NCBI RefSeq assembly: GCF_014805625.2
Contig: NW_023998457.1
Span: 4,730,846-4,794,845 of the forward strand
Direction of reading: 5' to 3'
DNA: 64,000 bases
Source: Glossina fuscipes
Taxonomy: Eukaryota; Arthropoda; Insecta; Diptera; Glossinidae
Shown: in pieces, positions 59,799 through 64,000 of the stretch
Numbering within the stretch: the first letter of the stretch is position 1
Layout: each line of letters opens with the position of its first letter
Program-made: the position numbers and the translations under genes
Notes under the pieces: model-generated
Told to the model about the DNA's origin: nothing
Seen by the model: the letters and a program-made list of their open reading frames with translations, nothing else
Databases searched by the model: none

Positions 59799-60045
59799 GT
59801 AAGTGAACACTCACACACACTCACATTCACTACACAACCACTTACATCCTAAAAATTTATAAAGATTCTATAGGGCAAAATCACATTCTTGAACCCCCGA
59901 ATTTCGGCGAGCTAGTCAAATATCGTTAATAGCCCTTTGAGTTGCTTAGCATGCTACAAATCACTGACGTAATTTGAACCAAGGGTGAACTCTACTGAAA
60001 ATGGTCTGAATCGGTCCACTTTTTCGACTACTACCCGCACAGTTC

Positions 60046-60330
60046 TTCACTTTGAATTCCAATGGTAAATAGAGAAGTTATTTCGGAAATCTCCCAACAG
60101 CGAAAATTGATACTATACTTGGCTTTTTTTTTTGACATTCTTTTTAGTTCACTTCAAGCGAAAAATTTATAGAGAGAAAGCCTGTTCGCAGCATAACAAC
60201 ATTAAATTATTTTCGTTTGCCTTATAGGACAATAGTAGGGAAATGGATCTGCTGAATGCAAATTGAATGGAAAGAGTTCTTCATATGCACAACTCTTGAA
60301 AACATTCATATGCAGACAGTACTAAGTGTT
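60046..60330. repeat. Large inverted repeat, left arm
   Basis: Reverse complement of 60500-60920, with few mismatches. Shared landmarks: AGAGAAGTTATTTCGG against CCGAAATAACTTCTCT, CAGCATAACAACATTAAATT against AATTTAATGTTGTTATGCTG, and GGATCTGCTGAATGCAAATT against AATTTGCATTCAGCAGATCC. Probably a foldback-type element in intron 1 of the dynein gene. Confidence 0.85.
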
Positions 60331-60470
60331 ACATAACCGGCAAAAAACATACGCATATATGCGTACATGTGTTCTTAAAACAAAATTTTATTGCAATATC
60401 ATGAGCCATTGTTTCGCATTTCACACCCACGCAAACACTTTATGACAATCATTTTCATTAAATTTCATTN

Positions 60471-60480
60471 NNNNNNNNNA
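60471..60480. other. Assembly gap
   Basis: Ten N bases in the spacer between the two arms of the inverted repeat, so the true loop length is unknown. Confidence 0.99.
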
Positions 60481-60499
60481 TATGTACACGCACATATGC

Positions 60500-60920
60500 C
60501 TATGAATGTCTGCATATGAATGTTTTCAAGAGTTGTGCATATGAAAAACGCTTTCCTTCCAATTTGCATTCAGCAGATCCATTTGCCGACTATTGTCCTA
60601 CAAGGCAAACGGAAATAATTTAATGTTGTTATGCTGTGAACAGGCTTTCTCGCTATAAATTTTTCGATTGAAGTGAACTAAAAAGAATGTCAAAAAAAAG
60701 CCAAAATACAAGTATAGTATCAATGCTCGTTCATAGTGCAACGCTTTTGGCAAACAACGCAGACCGAGTCGTGAAGTGCATTGAATAATTGCTCATAAGC
60801 GATTCTCACATCCATCAAAATTAAAAGTATTTGATTATTAAAAGAAGAAGTTGATTTTATTACATCTGTTGGGAGATACCCGAAATAACTTCTCTGTTTA
60901 CAAGTGGAATTCAAAGCGAA
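60500..60920. repeat. Large inverted repeat, right arm
   Basis: Partner of 60046-60330. It is longer because about 145 bases (60722-60866) have no counterpart in the left arm: either an insertion here or a deletion there. Confidence 0.85.
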
Positions 60921-61085
60921 GCACTGGCACACGACTACATCGCAACCTAATTGCCTTCAGTTGAGGCTGCATTTTAAGAATTAATTTGCAGATGTTCAAG
61001 AATAATCCCATGCATTTCTTACTCCTTAAAGACGGTGGCGTCTTGCGGGAAAAGTATTTTGGGTGCGAATGTTGAACATAAGCCA

Positions 61086-61122
61086 AGGACTGACATTAGA
61101 TAGATAGAAGATAGATAGATAG
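61086..61122. repeat. GATA microsatellite
   Basis: Imperfect AGAT units (GATAGATAG, AGATAGATAGATAG), followed by GACGGATAGACAGACGAGCA, the start of a minus-strand HINE-like fragment that continues to about 61280. Confidence 0.8.
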
Positions 61123-61589
61123 CGATACGAAGATAAACGGCCACACCGACGGATAGACAGACGAGCAGACAAGTTTAAATCGATTCAGAAAAATGACTCT
61201 GAATTGCTCGGTGTATTGAAAGATGGAGTTACCTAAAGTCTGAAGTCATCTGAAAAGAGTTAATATATCCTACGCCCCAAGTATTGTGAACAGTAATGAA
61301 ACGAATTGTTTTCCACTATTGACTGAAAAATTGAAAAAGAAACCAACTTTTTTAAACGAATTTATCTGTCAATCAATTTCTTGTAGACCCTTCTTCTAAA
61401 CACTTTCATGTAGTTGTTGTGTATGACGCCTTCTTAAATTGCATTATATTTGCTTGATTGGTTTCATTCTTCTTGTTATTGGTAGTTTTCGCTTTCATGC
61501 TGCATAACTGTGGACTTTTTGGTCAAATCAGACAAGAAAATTATTCCGAACTTGCAAGTTATTTATAATGATTCCCATTACTATACTGC

Positions 61590-61880
61590 AGTCGTTTATT
61601 ATACCCATCATCGAAGAATGAGAGGTGTATTTATTTTGTCAACACCTTTACAACACTCAGACGAAAACTTTAAGGACATCATATACTTTATAAATTCTTG
61701 ATTAGCATTAAACTCTAAACAAATTTAAGCCTATCCGTCTGTCCGTTTGGTGTAACGTTTATTGTAAACACTTCGCTAGTCGCAAACACTAATCGATTTC
61801 AATTCTGACTTAAAAATCGAAAGTTCTTGCGCGCAGATTGGTATAGAAATAGAGCCAAGTCGGTCGTGTAACACAACCGT
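61590..61880 (+). repeat. Family-2 dispersed repeat
   Basis: TATACCCATCATCGAAGAATG, GTATTTATTTTGTCAACACC, CTTGATTAGCATTAAACTCT, CTATCCGTCTGTCCGTTTGG. Non-coding. Confidence 0.75.
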
Positions 61881-61974
61881 AATACAAAATAGACTAAGAA
61901 AAAAACAAATGAAGAAATTATATCTGGTCGTGATCGAATTTTTCGTACGCAACACCGTTCTTCTAAGTGCGTAG

Positions 61975-62458
61975 GAACATTATAGTCGGGCAAGGGCGGC
62001 CATTAAATACCCTATACGACATTGTCTAACACAAATTTAATTTGTATTATAGAACGAAAAATTATATTTAGTTTCCATATAAAGGCATATTTTTCATGTG
62101 CATATTTATGGGGAAACGGGACCAAAACGCAACCTAACGGCAGTACAAGTTTAATCCTAGCATAGGCCAGGACCTAAAAATAAACGTAGATGGTTCAAAT
62201 TTTATAGAGTTCAGAGAGTATGAAATTACTATTATGAGTCAATTTCGATCAGCACATATTAAAACTTAGACTCTTCTGCTCTACAAAGGGTTAATTTTCG
62301 TGAAAATCCTTCTTAGGATGCAATGAAGATCGGTTCAGATTATGATCAAATGTCAATCGGTATAAAAAAAGGTGGGTGTATCTTAAGTCTTTCCGCGTGT
62401 TACTTACGACCGCACTAACTTCATACACCCTGTACCACAAGTGGTGTAGAGTATAAAA
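61975..62458 (-). mobile_element. HINE-like element with both ends, internally deleted
   Basis: Right end ACATTATAGTCGGGCAAGGG at 61978, subterminal repeat ATACCCTATACGACATTGTC, inner blocks TTAAAACTTAGACTCTTCTG and CGGTTCAGATTATGATC, and left-end palindrome ACCCTGTACCACAAGTGGTG at about 62428-62447. Confidence 0.8.
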
Positions 62459-62499
62459 AGACAACAAAGAAGGAAAAAAGCACAGTTTTCTTACTGCAT

Positions 62500-63295
62500 A
62501 ATATTGGATGGGCGAGGCTGATTTTTCCTATATTTAAAATAAAAGTGGACATTCATACGGTGTATGTATTGTACTCGAAGAGTAACAAGAAACAAACACG
62601 GATAGCAAAGTTGTTCAGAGTTTTTATTGAACAGGCGTGTGGGCCTTTGACCAGTTCGAAGTCCTCGTTTTCGCGAATAGGAGAATGTGTAGCATAGGTA
62701 CTAGACAGTTGGGCAGACGGACAGAAGGACAGGTGGAGGTGCATTTCGAATTTGAAACTGGCCAAGAATTTGTAGAAAGCGAGGTGTTGAGACTTGCCTT
62801 GTGTGCATTATAAAGGTATTGATTGGTAATATTTGCGTACAGTGTAATATTGAGTATGCGTGGCCAATTCTTCTCGTTCTCGTTAAAGTATTAAACCATC
62901 GACCTTAGAATATATGTTCAAATTTTTGCAGACTTACCTGCTGTAGTTAATGAGTAGTAAGCAAAAACACAAATTGTTAATTTTTTTTGAAAAACAAAAG
63001 TCTTCTCAAATTACATAATAGTATAGATGGGTCCTTCGACCGATCCGGCCAATTTTTAATGCAAACCTGCGTGCAAGAATTTCAATTATTCGTACCGAAT
63101 TTGAAGACGTTAGCTTCATTTTTGTAGCCAGGAGAATGTTTACAACAGAACGACAGAGGGACCTGGTTAGATCGATTCAAAAGTTGGTACTGATGAAGTA
63201 TATATATATATATACAACTGTGGGGTGTGCGAAGGAAACATGTTAACAAAATGAATGAATATACCCTTCATCCTTGGGTAAGGGTATAAGAAAAA
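62500..63295 (-). repeat. Family-2 composite repeat (copy 3)
   Basis: Same two-unit order as at 50825-51500 and 57560-58330: GCAGACGGACAGAAGGACAG and GTGTGCATTATAAAGG first, then GAGTATGCGTGGCCAATTCT, CTGTAGTTAATGAGTAGTAA and GACCTGGTTAGATCGATTC. It ends in a palindrome (ATACCCTTCATCCTTGGGTA, then AGGGTAT) at 63263-63289. Confidence 0.7.
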
Positions 63296-63499
63296 TCTTG
63301 TGTTTTTGCTAAACTGACGCAACGATAATAATTTGGGTGCATATTCCACGGGCGAATTTTAGAGGACCTTCACAAAAAAAGAGAAATTGTCAGCCAGGCC
63401 CATGCAATATTACAGAGTATGGAAATTTCGTTTTTTTACTTTTTTAGCCTTTTTTAGGATCGCGGTGATGGGCATAAAAAATTCGATCATGACCAAACA

Positions 63500-64000
63500 T
63501 AATTTTTATACCCTAATCCAAAGGATGAGAAGTATAATTAATTTGCCAAACGTTTGCAACGCCCAGAAGGAAGAATTAGAGGCCCCACAGAGTATATGTG
63601 TTCTTGATCAACATCAAATTCTGAATGGATTTAAGCCTATCCATCTGTCCATCTGGCCGTCTATCCGTCTATATAATGTCTATTGTAAACATTCTCTTGG
63701 CTGCAAAAAAGAAGCTATTGACCTAAAATTATACGGACACATTGGAAGGTCTTGCGCGAAGCTTACGACTGAAAATGGGCGAAATCTGGCGAAAGCCACG
63801 CTCACAACAATACGTAAACTGAGAACACCTCTGTTTGCTCATTACTCATCAACTATAGTAAATAAATGTAAAAAAATTTGAAAGCATATTTTATGGGCGA
63901 TTCTGTAGCATCTGTGCACAAAAAATTGAAAGAATTGACCACGCCTATGCAATATCATAGTGTATCAAAATTAATTATTTGTTCAATGTGTTCATAACAA
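63500..64000 (+). repeat. Family-2 dispersed repeat running off the window
   Basis: TTTTTATACCCTAATCCAAAGG, CAACGCCCAGAAGGAAGAAT, GGCCCCACAGAGTATATGTG, CTTGATCAACATCAAATTCT, then TCCATCTGTCCATCTGGCCG and the downstream part. The 164-codon frame at 63387-63881 lies entirely on this repeat and its flank and is not called as a gene. Confidence 0.75.

Noticed and set aside
63387..63881. 164-aa plus-strand frame at the right edge
   Set aside because: Most of it is family-2 repeat DNA including its CTGTCC core; no protein family.

Overview
The window looks like nuclear DNA of a higher (schizophoran) fly. It is strongly AT-rich, has short GT/AG introns of about 60 bases next to long ones, and carries a fly-type moira gene and an axonemal dynein intermediate chain exon. 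It is crowded with short dispersed repeats carrying the 'GTCTGTCCGTC' core that I associate with dipteran genomes. I cannot fix the genus from sequence alone; a tsetse-like or other calyptrate fly is only a guess.

Four gene loci are supported. (1) A complete BTB-BACK-Kelch gene on + (13898-16622, five exons, 582 aa), which should encode a Cullin-3 substrate adaptor. Its last-exon kelch part and 3' flank are duplicated at 1498-4760 as a 5'-truncated copy, and part of the 3' flank appears a third time at 38838-41275. (2) moira (29551-32882, +, five exons, 1024 aa), the SWIRM/SANT scaffold subunit of the Brahma SWI/SNF chromatin remodeller. (3) A single-exon 170-aa gene (43048-43560, +) with a probable winged-helix N-terminus, otherwise unrecognised. 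(4) The first coding exon of an axonemal dynein intermediate chain of the DNAI1/Dic61B type (59388-59798, +). It carries an in-frame TAG three codons before a good splice donor; the WD-repeat exons are not in the window.

Most of the rest is repeat. A tRNA-derived SINE with a (TAA)n tail is present as two full copies with 10-13 bp target-site duplications, one of them just upstream of moira, plus truncated copies. A dispersed family of up to about 0.9-1.0 kb occurs in more than a dozen copies. It has asymmetric terminal inverted repeats and a 3' hairpin, which suggests a Helentron-associated (HINE/DINE-1-like) non-autonomous element. A second dispersed family ('family 2' here) also carries the GTCTGTCC core and recurs three times as a composite dimer. 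There is also the 3' end of a non-LTR retrotransposon (22156-22902, -), a decayed mariner transposase fragment (about 56030-56300, -), a large inverted repeat centred on the assembly gap (60046-60920), a roughly 0.9 kb degenerate CTGTCCGT-type tract (53340-54250), and serial minisatellites (311-1330).

Layout: 0-5 kb minisatellites, truncated kelch copy and duplicated flank; 5-12 kb gene-poor, with one SINE; 12.4-13.6 kb a block also found in pieces at 24.2-25.9 kb; 13.9-20.1 kb kelch gene plus flank, interrupted by a HINE-like element; 20-29 kb repeats and a LINE remnant; 29.5-35 kb moira; 38.8-41.3 kb third flank copy; 43 kb small gene; 44-59 kb repeats; 59.4-64 kb dynein exon and the start of a repeat-filled intron. 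The genes are not functionally linked as far as I can see. The recurring theme is local duplication around the kelch gene.
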